DNA of 32,840 nt from JANXLS01 sp038227045. GTDB taxonomy: Bacteria; Planctomycetota; SZUA-567; H5-PLA8. This document shows, piece after piece, positions 1 to 8,131 of this stretch; the stretch's first letter is position 1; every line of letters begins with the position of its first letter. The stretch is taken from the NCBI GenBank assembly GCA_038227045.1, contig JBBRQD010000061.1:1-32840 (forward strand), given 5' to 3'. The position numbers and the translations under genes are program-made. The notes beneath the pieces were generated by a model. That model saw only the letters and a program-made list of their open reading frames with translations, was not told the origin of the DNA and made no database searches.

Positions 1-102
1 AGTCTTTTCCCAACAGAAAACGACTGAATAGCAGATTGCACGATCAACGACTTCATGCATATTGTTTGTTTCGAGATTTGGCTTGCAATCGCATTACATA
101 GC

Positions 103-170
103 AGGGCCGACGAGCGGCCGTATCGCTCGCGGGGTGAGGGGGAAAGCGCGGATTAATCCTGCAAGTCCGC
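103..170 (+). repeat. REP-like palindromic repeat, copy A (divergent)
   Basis: The core around 103-143 matches the two repeats that flank nadV (18688-18752 and 20220-20318). It has the same order of elements: a cgagc/gctcg inverted pair around ggccgt, then a ggtgagggg tail. After the tail, the gcggatta...atcct...tccgc block resembles the extension of copy C but not copy B, so A and C are the longer forms. The copy has small indels and several substitutions, so it is an older or different subfamily member. It lies in the leader region of leuC, where no coding signal was found. Confidence 0.6.
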
Positions 171-233
171 ATGACCCGTGCGCCTCGAACAATTGCCGCC
201 CTGAATTTTGATGCGTCCGCCCAACATTTTCAC

Positions 234-239
234 TATACT
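234..239 (+). promoter_or_regulatory. possible -10 box upstream of leuC
   Basis: TATACT is a good sigma-70-like -10 hexamer 53 bases before the leuC start. The only nearby -35 candidate, TTGATG at 208-213, is 20 bases away, which is longer than ideal. A short TGCCC/GGGCA hairpin (254-268) lies between it and the ribosome binding site. No T-box motif or leucine-rich leader peptide was found in the first 292 bases. Confidence 0.25.
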
Positions 240-292
240 GTCATGGATTGATCTGCCCATAAAGGGCATGTTTCTGAAAGGAAAGAATTGCA

Positions 293-1735
293 ATGTCGTC
301 ATCGTCCGGAAATGGAAACGCAAAAAGTCTCTTTCAAAAAGTCTGGGACGCTCACGTTGTCCGCCAGCTCCCCAGCGGTCAGGCGCAACTGCTGATCGGG
401 CTGCACCTGATTCACGAAGTCACCAGCCCGCAGGCGTTCGGCATGTTGCGCGACCTCAAGCTCAAAGTCGCGTACCCGAAGCGCACGTTCGCGACGGTCG
501 ATCACATCATTCCAACCGACACGCGCACGCAACCCTTCGCCGATCCGCTCGCGCAGGGCATGATCGACGCGCTCAAAGCTGCGTGCGACGAATTCGGCAT
601 CACCTACTTTGATGTGCCGTCGGGACAACAGGGCATCGTTCACGTCGTCGGTCCCGAACAGGGACTCACGCAGCCCGGCCTGACCATCGCCTGCGGCGAC
701 AGCCACACCTCGACGCACGGCGCATTCGGTGCGATAGCGTTCGGCATCGGCACAAGCCAGGTCCGCGACGTGCTCGCGACGCAGACACTGGCGCTGAATA
801 AGATCAAGGTCCGGCGCATCAACGTCAATGGGCATCTGCCGCTCGGCGTGTATTCAAAAGACGTCATCCTGCACATCATCCGCAAACTGGGCGTCAACGG
901 CGGCACGGGCTACGCCTACGAATACGGCGGCTCCGCGATCGACGCCATGAACATGGAAGAGCGCATGACGATATGCAACATGTCCATCGAAGGCGGCGCG
1001 CGCGTGGGCTATGTCAATCCCGATGAAAAGACCTACATGTACCTCAAGGGCCGCACCTATTCGCCAAAGGGCGCCGCATGGGATGCGGCGGTCGCGAAAT
1101 GGAAATCGCTCGCCAGCGATCCGGACGCAAAATACGACGATGTCGTCAACATCGAGGCGGCGAGCATCCGTCCGACGGTGACGTGGGGCATCAATCCGGG
1201 ACAGGCGATCTTCGTCGACGAAAACGTGCCGACGGTTGAAGGCTCGCCGGAACAGGAAAAATCGACGGTCGCCGAAGCGCTCGAATACATGAAGCTCAAA
1301 CCGGGCGCGCCGATCAAAGGGACGAAGATCGACGTGGCGTTCATCGGCTCGTGCACCAACGGCCGCATCACCGATTTCCGCGAAATCGCGAAGTATCTGG
1401 AAGGCAGACACGTGGCCCAAGGCGTGAAAGCGCTGGTCGTACCCGGTTCGATGCTGGTGCAGAAACAAGCCGTGGAAGAAGGCCTCGACAAAATATTCCG
1501 TGACGCCGGATTCGAATGGCGCGAAGCGGGCTGTTCGATGTGCCTGGCGATGAACCCGGACAAACTGATCGACGACCAGTTGTGCGCGTCCTCAAGCAAC
1601 CGAAATTTCAAAGGCCGCCAAGGCTCGCCCACCGGCCGCACGCTGCTGATGAGTCCTTTGATGGTGGCCGCCGCGGCAATCGAAGGAAAAGTTTCGGACG
1701 CGCGGGATGTGTTCACGCTGGTGCATTCGCATTAG
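293..1735 (+). CDS. leuC: 3-isopropylmalate dehydratase large subunit
   Basis: This is the large subunit of isopropylmalate isomerase, which with LeuD converts 2-isopropylmalate to 3-isopropylmalate in leucine synthesis in the cytoplasm. The 480-residue product is of normal family length. The three 4Fe-4S ligands are visible as C354 (GSCTNGR) and C414/C417 (GCSMC), and other aconitase-family motifs are present (CGDSHTSTHGAFG and a C-terminal SSSNRNFKGRQG). The ATG at 293 is preceded by AAAGGAAAG about 8 bases upstream. A longer overlapping frame starting at 208 is a shadow. leuD follows after 112 bases in the same direction, so the two are probably co-transcribed. leuA and leuB are not in the window. 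Confidence 0.97.
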   Translation: MSSSSGNGNAKSLFQKVWDAHVVRQLPSGQAQLLIGLHLIHEVTSPQAFGMLRDLKLKVAYPKRTFATVDHIIPTDTRTQPFADPLAQGMIDALKAACDEFGITYFDVPSGQQGIVHVVGPEQGLTQPGLTIACGDSHTSTHGAFGAIAFGIGTSQVRDVLATQTLALNKIKVRRINVNGHLPLGVYSKDVILHIIRKLGVNGGTGYAYEYGGSAIDAMNMEERMTICNMSIEGGARVGYVNPDEKTYMYLKGRTYSPKGAAWDAAVAKWKSLASDPDAKYDDVVNIEAASIRPTVTWGINPGQAIFVDENVPTVEGSPEQEKSTVAEALEYMKLKPGAPIKGTKIDVAFIGSCTNGRITDFREIAKYLEGRHVAQGVKALVVPGSMLVQKQAVEEGLDKIFRDAGFEWREAGCSMCLAMNPDKLIDDQLCASSSNRNFKGRQGSPTGRTLLMSPLMVAAAAIEGKVSDARDVFTLVHSH

Positions 1736-1762
1736 GAAACCTGACGATGTCGGCGTGAATCA

Positions 1763-1792
1763 AACTCAGCGCGCGGCGCGAGTTGAGCCGCG
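1763..1792 (+). repeat. GC-rich hairpin in the leuC-leuD gap
   Basis: AACTC and GCGC arms (1763-1772, with one bulged A) pair with GCGC and GAGTT (1776-1784) across a 3-base loop. An alternative pairing joins CGCGGC (1772-1777) with GCCGCG (1787-1792). There is no T-run after it, so it does not look like a Rho-independent terminator. It may be a small palindromic repeat or an mRNA element between leuC and leuD. Confidence 0.35.
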
Positions 1793-1847
1793 TGCTTTCG
1801 GCGTTGCCATGCTCAATACATAAAATTGGAAAAGAAGGAACTACGCC

Positions 1848-2444
1848 ATGCCCCTCGAAAAAATAACCCAAGTCTCCGGCACCGCCGTGGTCGTCCCCGG
1901 CCACGACATCGACACCGACCGCATCATCCCGGCGCGCTTCATGAAATGCGTTACGTTTGACGGTCTCGGCGCGTACCTCTTTTACGACGTCCGCTTCGAC
2001 AAGAACGGCGCGTCCAAAAATCATCCGCTCGACAAGCCCGAGCACAAGGGCGCGACGATACTCTTCTCCGGCCGCAACTTTGGCTGCGGTTCGTCGCGCG
2101 AACACGCGCCGCAGGCGCTGCAAAAGTTCGGCGTCCGCGCGGTTGTCGCCGAAAGCTTCGCCGAGATTTTCGCCGGCAATTGCACGACGCTGGGAATGCC
2201 CTGCGTCATGCTCTCCGAAGGGGATCTCGGCCGCTTCGCTGAAATAATTCAGCGCGATCCAAAGACGAAGATCGCACTCGATCTCGAAAGTTCGACAATC
2301 GCCGGCGGCGGGCATTCGGCGCGCTTCGAAATGAAAGGCGGCGCGCGCGAGGCGCTGTTGAAAGGTGAGTGGGACGCGCTCGGCCAACTGGTCGACGGCC
2401 TGCCGCAAGTTCACGCGCTCGCCGCGAAACTGGCCTACGCTTAA
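1848..2444 (+). CDS. leuD: 3-isopropylmalate dehydratase small subunit
   Basis: This small subunit supplies the swivelling domain of isopropylmalate isomerase and partners the LeuC encoded upstream. The 198 residues match the usual LeuD length. The family motifs GHDIDTDRIIPARF near the N-terminus and NFGCGSSREHAP in the middle (substrate-binding loop) are intact. GAAGGA lies about 10 bases before the ATG. It is separated from leuC by a 112-base gap with a hairpin, and from the following zinc-ribbon gene by only 37 bases, so all three may share a transcript. Confidence 0.96.
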   Translation: MPLEKITQVSGTAVVVPGHDIDTDRIIPARFMKCVTFDGLGAYLFYDVRFDKNGASKNHPLDKPEHKGATILFSGRNFGCGSSREHAPQALQKFGVRAVVAESFAEIFAGNCTTLGMPCVMLSEGDLGRFAEIIQRDPKTKIALDLESSTIAGGGHSARFEMKGGAREALLKGEWDALGQLVDGLPQVHALAAKLAYA

Positions 2445-2481
2445 CAATTCAAGCATAATCGGTCTTAAAGGGGAGCATCGA

Positions 2482-2958
2482 GTGAGACTCAATTGTCTGG
2501 TCTGTTCGGCGCAGCTTGACTTGAACGACAATCTGGCCAAAAAGCTGGTTCGCTGTCCGAAATGCGAACAGAGTTTCGTCGTTCCCGAAATTGCCCCCCC
2601 GCTGATCGCGGCAAAACCCAATTTAAAAGTCGCGCCCGAGCCGGACGAATACGAATTAAGCTCGTCGAAAGAAGAGGACGCCAACGACGCGCCGGTCGAT
2701 CCAGGCACGTTGAAGTTTTGCCCGGGTTGCGGCGCTCCATGGAAAAAAGACGCACGGGAATGCAAAAAATGCCACTTCGTTCCCGCCTTGGGTGCACGGC
2801 TCAAGCCCAAGGAGAAACCCAAGAGGGATCTGCGCGTCGATCTTCAGAAATTTTATCTGCTGATTTCTCTGGCTGCGGCGGGCTGCGGAATTTATTTTCT
2901 GTATACCCATTGGAACTCGGTTAAAGAGTCCATCAATTCAATCTGGCCGCATGGATAA
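2482..2958 (+). CDS. zinc-ribbon membrane protein, unknown function
   Basis: This 158-residue protein begins at a GTG with a clear AAAGGGGAG site 6 bases upstream; the open frame extends further back into leuD, but without start signals. The first zinc ribbon uses C5/C8 and C25/C28, in the spacing and context (VRCPKC...F.VP) of MJ0042-type zinc-finger domains. An acidic linker follows (about 53-72), then a second ribbon (C80/C83 and C94/C97), a basic stretch, and one membrane helix at about 124-142 with a short tail. The ribbons would face the cytoplasm. Proteins of this build are common in Planctomycetes, Myxococcota and relatives. The function is unknown, and nothing ties it to leucine synthesis beyond proximity. 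Confidence 0.8.
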   Translation: MRLNCLVCSAQLDLNDNLAKKLVRCPKCEQSFVVPEIAPPLIAAKPNLKVAPEPDEYELSSSKEEDANDAPVDPGTLKFCPGCGAPWKKDARECKKCHFVPALGARLKPKEKPKRDLRVDLQKFYLLISLAAAGCGIYFLYTHWNSVKESINSIWPHG

Positions 2959-3007
2959 AGCGCCACTTTATTCAATAAATTGAAGACAAAGATTCAGCGG
3001 CGCGCGT

Positions 3008-3013
3008 TATACT
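3008..3013 (+). promoter_or_regulatory. possible -10 box upstream of the secreted esterase gene
   Basis: TATACT lies 75 bases before the TTG start of the following gene, in a 130-base intergenic region that is AT-richer than its surroundings. A TTGAAG at 2980-2985 could be the -35 element but is 22 bases away, which is too far for a standard promoter. A small GCAAT/ATTGC palindrome follows at about 3018-3030. Confidence 0.25.
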
Positions 3014-3088
3014 ATTTGCAATTTAATTGCGGTCGAGAATCCCTTTTTATTTCATCGAGCTGTTTTCGACGACAGCCGGAGGACACTC

Positions 3089-5764
3089 TTGCGTTTCGCT
3101 AATCGATCCTATTGGGCTCTTTGCACGCTCTATTGCGTCTGCGCCATTTTTGTCGTTCGAGCGGCGGACGACGCATTGCCCGCCGACATTCAGCCTGCCC
3201 TGCAAGCGGACTTGAGCTCCGATGGGATGCTGACGTGGTGGCTGATCTCACCCCAAATCGAGTCCGCCCCGGACGCAAAACCACCATCGAATGCGCGCGA
3301 AGGCGAACCGGTTTTCCCAGGCAACGCCGCGCTTCCCGGCGCGTGGGCTCCGAGCATCGCCGGTACGTTTTACAACGATCTTCGGTCGCACGTGACCGCC
3401 CCGAAAGGTTCGCTCTTCGCCGCGACGCGCTTGAACAGTTCCGCGGGCGGGCAGCGCATTTTTTATCTCCGGACATACTGCGCGGTGATCGTTTTTCTCG
3501 ATGGAAAGTTGCTACTCACAAAGCCGCAGCCGGAAGGCATGTCTGTCTTCAAAGTGCCTCTTACGCTTCCGAAGGGACTCAGTGAACTTGTCGTCGAAAT
3601 CGTCCCGCGCGGCGAGAATTGCGTGATGCAATGTTTGGTCCACGACGGGCGCGGAAATAACCCGCCGCAAAAACCCGTCCCCGGCGACAGCATCGTACTG
3701 CCGACTGCGAAAGGAAAGACGCCCGACGCGGACGCCGCGGCGTTCAAATGTTTTATGGTCGAATCCAAAGCGCCGTTCATTACGCCTGGCGGAAAAGCCA
3801 TCATTATGGCCGGCATTCAAGGCTCGCTGCCGCGCGGTACGAACTCGCTGTCGGCTCGCCTCATCTCGCCCGCGCAAAAGGAGGCTCCGATCACGATTGG
3901 CCAATTGTTCCAGACCGAATACGTCGCGCCGGCCGAATCGCGCGGGGTCTACGAAGCTCAGCTTGAATTCCTCGCAAACGGAAAACCCATCGGCGTCAAA
4001 ACAGTCTCGTTGATTTGTCTCGAAGGTTTCACGCAGGATGCCGCGGTATTGGAAAAAGATTGGCGGGAGCGTTCGGTGAAGTCGGGCCATTCGATGCCCA
4101 ACACGAAACTGGCGATCGAGAAGATCAAACTCTTCGTCGACGGCATTCGAACCGGAACCGTGGACGCCGACGGCGAAGTGGCCAAAGAGATCGGCGAACT
4201 CATCGAAAACGCGCATCGCTTTGCGGAACTCGAAGAGCAGGGCAAGGATCCGTTCGAGGGCAAGAGCGGTTATATGGTGCGCGGATACACCAGCGCCATC
4301 GACGACGGCGTGCAGCCTTATATTGTGTCCGTGCCGGCAGCCGCGACGGCGAAGAACGCCGACACTTTTCCGCTGATCGTTTTCCTGCACGGCTACGATC
4401 CCAACATGAACAAGCACCGCTGGTGGGAGGCGAAGGATTACGCGGCGGTCTGCGCGCGCAACGGCTGTTTCCTCGCGATTCCGTTCGGCCGGCTGAACAC
4501 CGATTTTCAAACGTGCGGCGAAGTGGACGTGCTCGATGTCATCAAGGAAATGAAGGCGCATTACCGCATCGATCCCGACCGCGTTTACCTGTGCGGAATT
4601 TCAATGGGCGGCATGGGCGTGTACTCGCTCGCGGCCCATTACCCGGACCAATTCGCCGCCGCAATGGTCCTCGCCGGCCGCGCGGACAGCCCGCTGCAAA
4701 ACAACACCGCGCTGGAGAATTTTCACCCATTCAAACAATGGCTGATCAACGTCGACAACCCGATCAGTCTCTGTGAAAACCTGACAAATATCCCGCTGCG
4801 AATTTACCACGGCCAGGACGATGCCGTCGTGCCTCCAACGCAAGCCCTGCGCATGTCGGCCGCGCTGAAGAAAGCCGGATGCGACGCGAAACTGCTGCTC
4901 GTGCCCGGAGGCCATCGTTCGGGATTCGATATTCTCAGAGAAGACGAGCCGGTGCGCTGGCTGCTCTCGAACAAGCGAAATAACAAACCGGCGGCACGGC
5001 ATCTCAAGACCTATTCGTTGCAATATGTTTCCGATGATTATTACGTTGCCACGACGAACGCTCTCGAGCCCATCGATATCGAGTGGAAAGGCCAAGGCAA
5101 GGGAAACGTTGAAATCCTGAAGAAAAGCGGCAACGTACTGGCCTTTGACGCTGCCGTGAGTTTCACTGGCGATGGGTTGAAAACAACAAAATCGCCGCAT
5201 CTTTGCGGACCGGTTCGCCAGGCCATGTGCGGACCGTTTACCATTGTGTACGGCACGAAGGGAACTCCGGCCGCGAACGAATTCAATAAAAAGAATGCGG
5301 AGCGTTTCGCCGACGAATGGCTTCTATTCACGCGCAGCCGGGCCAAAATAAAAGCCGACACCGATGTGACGCCGGAGGAAAAGCGCGACCGCAATCTGTT
5401 CCTGTTCGGAGAAGAACAAGACAACGCGCTGCACGCCGAACTTGCTAAGGATCTGCCGATTTCAATCAAAGACGGCAACGTGACGCTCGCGGGAAAAACA
5501 GTGCCGCTCGCGGGGAAGGGGATCAGGTATATTTTCCCAAGCACATTTTCAGGCGGGAAACACGCGGTCGTAATCTGCGCCGGAATTCCCTACGGCGAAA
5601 AAATCGGTGTCAATCACAAGCTCGACCTCATCCCCGATTTTCTGCTCTACGATTCCACATTCGACACCGACGGCACCAGCACCAACCACGCGCTCTGCGC
5701 GGGATTCTTCGACAACGCATGGAAACTCGACGAGAAACTGACGTGGTGGTTCGACAAGAAATAG
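3089..5764 (+). CDS. secreted alpha/beta-hydrolase (esterase/peptidase-like)
   Basis: The 891-residue product starts at a TTG preceded by GGAGGA 5 bases upstream. A signal peptide is visible (hydrophobic core, likely cleavage after VRA near residue 25), so it acts outside the cytoplasm. The central part is an alpha/beta-hydrolase of the PHB-depolymerase or prolyl-oligopeptidase-like esterase type: HGYDP oxyanion loop (H434), nucleophile elbow GISMGG (S505), probable acid D578 in HGQDDAVVP and H609 in GGHRSG. About 400 residues precede it, perhaps beta-sandwich carbohydrate-binding or Ig-like modules, and about 250 follow without a motif I recognise. The substrate cannot be told from sequence; an ester of a plant or algal polysaccharide is a reasonable guess. 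It appears to be its own transcription unit. Confidence 0.85.
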   Translation: MRFANRSYWALCTLYCVCAIFVVRAADDALPADIQPALQADLSSDGMLTWWLISPQIESAPDAKPPSNAREGEPVFPGNAALPGAWAPSIAGTFYNDLRSHVTAPKGSLFAATRLNSSAGGQRIFYLRTYCAVIVFLDGKLLLTKPQPEGMSVFKVPLTLPKGLSELVVEIVPRGENCVMQCLVHDGRGNNPPQKPVPGDSIVLPTAKGKTPDADAAAFKCFMVESKAPFITPGGKAIIMAGIQGSLPRGTNSLSARLISPAQKEAPITIGQLFQTEYVAPAESRGVYEAQLEFLANGKPIGVKTVSLICLEGFTQDAAVLEKDWRERSVKSGHSMPNTKLAIEKIKLFVDGIRTGTVDADGEVAKEIGELIENAHRFAELEEQGKDPFEGKSGYMVRGYTSAIDDGVQPYIVSVPAAATAKNADTFPLIVFLHGYDPNMNKHRWWEAKDYAAVCARNGCFLAIPFGRLNTDFQTCGEVDVLDVIKEMKAHYRIDPDRVYLCGISMGGMGVYSLAAHYPDQFAAAMVLAGRADSPLQNNTALENFHPFKQWLINVDNPISLCENLTNIPLRIYHGQDDAVVPPTQALRMSAALKKAGCDAKLLLVPGGHRSGFDILREDEPVRWLLSNKRNNKPAARHLKTYSLQYVSDDYYVATTNALEPIDIEWKGQGKGNVEILKKSGNVLAFDAAVSFTGDGLKTTKSPHLCGPVRQAMCGPFTIVYGTKGTPAANEFNKKNAERFADEWLLFTRSRAKIKADTDVTPEEKRDRNLFLFGEEQDNALHAELAKDLPISIKDGNVTLAGKTVPLAGKGIRYIFPSTFSGGKHAVVICAGIPYGEKIGVNHKLDLIPDFLLYDSTFDTDGTSTNHALCAGFFDNAWKLDEKLTWWFDKK

Positions 5765-5793
5765 CGTGAACCACGCCTGATTTTCGTCGTGTT

Positions 5794-5826
5794 GTTCTTT
5801 GCGTCTCCGCGTCTTTGCGAGAGAAT
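5794..5826 (+). repeat. octamer-period dispersed repeat (TTTGCGTC family), copy 1
   Basis: Imperfect 8-base units TTTGCGTC, TCCGCGTC and TTTGCGAG run into agagaat. The reverse complement at 18601-18633 carries the same units. Here the repeat ends 24 bases before the ATG of the 71-residue gene at 5851. When translated by chance, this kind of repeat gives peptides such as SRKDAETQR. Confidence 0.65.
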
Positions 5827-5850
5827 CGATTTCGGATCAGGGACAATTGA

Positions 5851-6066
5851 ATGCAATATGTGCTGAAGGTGTTGATTGATTTGGAAGCGCGCGACGATTT
5901 CGCCGCGCGCCAGGCGGCGGGCGCTCTCGTGCTTGAAAAATTGGGATCGGTGACCGGGGTCCGCGAAATTATTCTGCATTCCAGCGCCGATCACAAATCG
6001 ATCCGCATCAATCCCGACGGCACATTCGATGGCCAATGGAACAAGGGCGGTCATGGCAAATCCTGA
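5851..6066 (+). CDS. small protein of unknown function (71 aa)
   Basis: I do not recognise this protein. It begins at an ATG with AGGGA 8 bases upstream and overlaps the start of the following glycosyltransferase gene by 14 bases, which argues that it is translated. The first half looks alpha-helical (LEARDDFAARQAAGALVLEK), and the second half has alternating hydrophobic residues (VREIILHS), then IRINPDGTFDGQWN, giving an overall alpha-beta pattern. There is no signal peptide, membrane segment or cysteine. A PurS identity was considered because of its size but the sequence does not match. It is first in the 5851-12853 gene run. Confidence 0.65.
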   Translation: MQYVLKVLIDLEARDDFAARQAAGALVLEKLGSVTGVREIILHSSADHKSIRINPDGTFDGQWNKGGHGKS

Positions 6067-8128
6067 TCTTCATGACGCCGTCCCCATTGGATCGAACTCG
6101 CTTGATTCAAGCAGCGCCGCCCCAGTTCCGCCATGGGTGTTTTGGGCGGCGTGCGGATTCCTGACGGCGGCGTATCTGTGCATCGCGCTCCTCTATATAG
6201 CCGAACTGCCTCTGCTCGACCCCGACGAACCGCGCTATGCGGGCGCGGGCCGCGCCATGGCCACAGGCGGTTCGCTGCTCGTCCCGGAATTCAACGGCGA
6301 AGCACGCATCAACAAACCGCCGCTATTTTACTGGCTGGTCGCGCTGAGCGATAAACTGGCCGGCGGCGCAACCGAGACATCGTCGCGCGTACCGTCCATC
6401 GTGCTGGGGCTGTTCATGCTCTGGGGCACGATCTGGCTGGGGCGCAAAACGTTCGGCGCCGCGACGGGCCTGCTGGCGGGGATGGTGCTCGCCGCAACGC
6501 CGCTGTTCATGGCGCTGTCGCGCTGCTGTATCACCGATATGACGCTCTCCACATTTATGGCCGCTACGCTGGCGGTCCTGTTTTTGGGCATGACCGGGCT
6601 GATGCCGTTGAAAAAATCCGGCTGGATCGCGTCGCTTCTGTTCGGCCTGGCGGTGCTGACCAAAGCCACCGCCGCCTTTGCCGTGTTGCTCGCGGTGGTG
6701 ATTGAACGAGCCATGTCCCTGCCAAAGGAGCAGCGGCCCGGAGTCGCGCGGTGGCTGCCGTGGGTGCTGTTGCTTGCCGTGACGTTGTCGGCAGGCGCGC
6801 TTTTTTGCGAATGGCGCGGCAAAGGCAAGCACGGATCGAAACGCGCGAAAGCGGCTGCGGTTGCGAAAGTCGATGTGGATGAATCGATCGACGAGGAAGA
6901 CGCGGTTCCGATCAAGAAAAATACCTGGACGGTCTGCGACGGGATCTTGAACAAATGCGCCATCGTGGCCGCGCTGAGTGCGGTGGGATTATTGCTTGCG
7001 ATGGCCTATCGCGCAGAGCGTCTCGCGCCCGCTCTGCCGCCGGCGTGGAAATGGGGACTGCTGCTGGCCATTGCGATGGGGCTGTGGTGGTACATCATGC
7101 TGATTGCCAACCAGGGCTGGGACAAGTTCAAAGATCTCCTGTATTTTGAAATCAACCAGCGCGTAGCCGGAGCGGTCCATCGAGAAGGCATGCACTACTA
7201 TTTAATGCTGCTGCCGGCCCTGGCATTTCCCTGGTCAATTGGCTTGGCCGGAACTTTGGGAACGGCGTGGCCGCGCGCAACAGCGGCCGGTGAAATCGTG
7301 CCGCGCGAACGCGTCAAACGGCGCGTCGCGGCATTCCTTGTCGCGTGGATTCTGGGCATCGTTTTTTTCTTCAGCATTCCAGGCGCGAAGCTCCCGACGT
7401 ACGTGCTGCCGGCCATGCCAGCCGTGGCCATACTGACCGCGCGGTTCATCTTGAAGCTCTCAGAACCAGCCGTCGGGGTCGAGCGCGTGTGGCTGCGCGC
7501 GACGCTGTATGTCTCGTTGTTTCTCGGCTTGATCCTGCTGTTGTTTCCCATTTATGTTCGCTTTTTACAGAAAGACATCGTCAATTTTATCGGTGACAAA
7601 CCGGCGGTGCTTTGGGCAATGGCCGGCGGCGCGGCGCTGGTTTTTCCGGGCTCGTGGTGGCTGGCCTTGCGCGGAAAAAGCAGGCTTGCGGCGGCAATGC
7701 TGGGCTGCGGCACGATCGCGCTGATATCTGTCGCGTCGCCATTTATCATCGAGCGGTTGAAGCAGCGCTCGACCAAACAGATTTGCCTGAAAGTAAACAA
7801 TTCCATTGAAGATTGCGGTAGAATAAAGGTAATGGGCATCGCCGCCGAAAGCCTCTCGTATTACTTGAACAGGCGCGTAACGTCGGTGCATTGGAAGCCG
7901 CCCGCGCCGAACACAAAGGGTATCGACAGGCTGACTGAATTGGTGGTAGACGGCGCGCAGACTGCGGTCTTTCTGGAAAAGCGCATTGTTCCGCGCATGT
8001 TCGGCAAGGACGTGGATTTGAGCACGATTTCGGCGGAGGAACTGAAGAAAAATATACCGCCGAATTTGAGCTACGTTTATTCGGACACAAATGTGCTGGT
8101 TGTTCGCACGCGGCGCAAAACGGAATGA
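6053..8128 (+). CDS. ArnT/PMT-type membrane glycosyltransferase (GT39/GT83-like)
   Basis: This 691-residue integral membrane protein belongs to the polyprenyl-phosphate sugar transferase superfamily, which moves a sugar from undecaprenyl-phosphate to lipid A, protein or another acceptor on the outer face of the inner membrane. The hallmark first periplasmic loop LLDPDEPRYA is present (D56, D58, E59), followed by the ARINKPPLFYW motif. About 11-13 hydrophobic helices follow, and a soluble C-terminal portion begins near residue 570. The chosen ATG has AAGGG 5 bases upstream and overlaps the preceding gene by 14 bases; the frame could start 24 bases earlier. Odd feature: a charged insert at about residues 254-295, rich in Lys then Asp/Glu, between membrane helices. 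The acceptor is unknown. Confidence 0.88.
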   Translation: MANPDLHDAVPIGSNSLDSSSAAPVPPWVFWAACGFLTAAYLCIALLYIAELPLLDPDEPRYAGAGRAMATGGSLLVPEFNGEARINKPPLFYWLVALSDKLAGGATETSSRVPSIVLGLFMLWGTIWLGRKTFGAATGLLAGMVLAATPLFMALSRCCITDMTLSTFMAATLAVLFLGMTGLMPLKKSGWIASLLFGLAVLTKATAAFAVLLAVVIERAMSLPKEQRPGVARWLPWVLLLAVTLSAGALFCEWRGKGKHGSKRAKAAAVAKVDVDESIDEEDAVPIKKNTWTVCDGILNKCAIVAALSAVGLLLAMAYRAERLAPALPPAWKWGLLLAIAMGLWWYIMLIANQGWDKFKDLLYFEINQRVAGAVHREGMHYYLMLLPALAFPWSIGLAGTLGTAWPRATAAGEIVPRERVKRRVAAFLVAWILGIVFFFSIPGAKLPTYVLPAMPAVAILTARFILKLSEPAVGVERVWLRATLYVSLFLGLILLLFPIYVRFLQKDIVNFIGDKPAVLWAMAGGAALVFPGSWWLALRGKSRLAAAMLGCGTIALISVASPFIIERLKQRSTKQICLKVNNSIEDCGRIKVMGIAAESLSYYLNRRVTSVHWKPPAPNTKGIDRLTELVVDGAQTAVFLEKRIVPRMFGKDVDLSTISAEELKKNIPPNLSYVYSDTNVLVVRTRRKTE

Positions 8129-8131
8129 ATC

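Noticed and set aside
1..292. T-box, leucine leader peptide or other riboswitch before leuC
   Set aside because: No T-box sequence, no leucine-rich short frame and no terminator/antiterminator pair were found; the main structure is the REP-like repeat.
1713..2822. 369-codon minus-strand frame over leuD and the zinc-ribbon gene
   Set aside because: Opposes two supported genes; its apparent conserved-looking segment comes from the palindrome in the leuC-leuD gap.
5851..6066. PurS identity for the 71-residue protein
   Set aside because: The size is similar but the PurS N-terminal pattern is absent and no purine genes are nearby.
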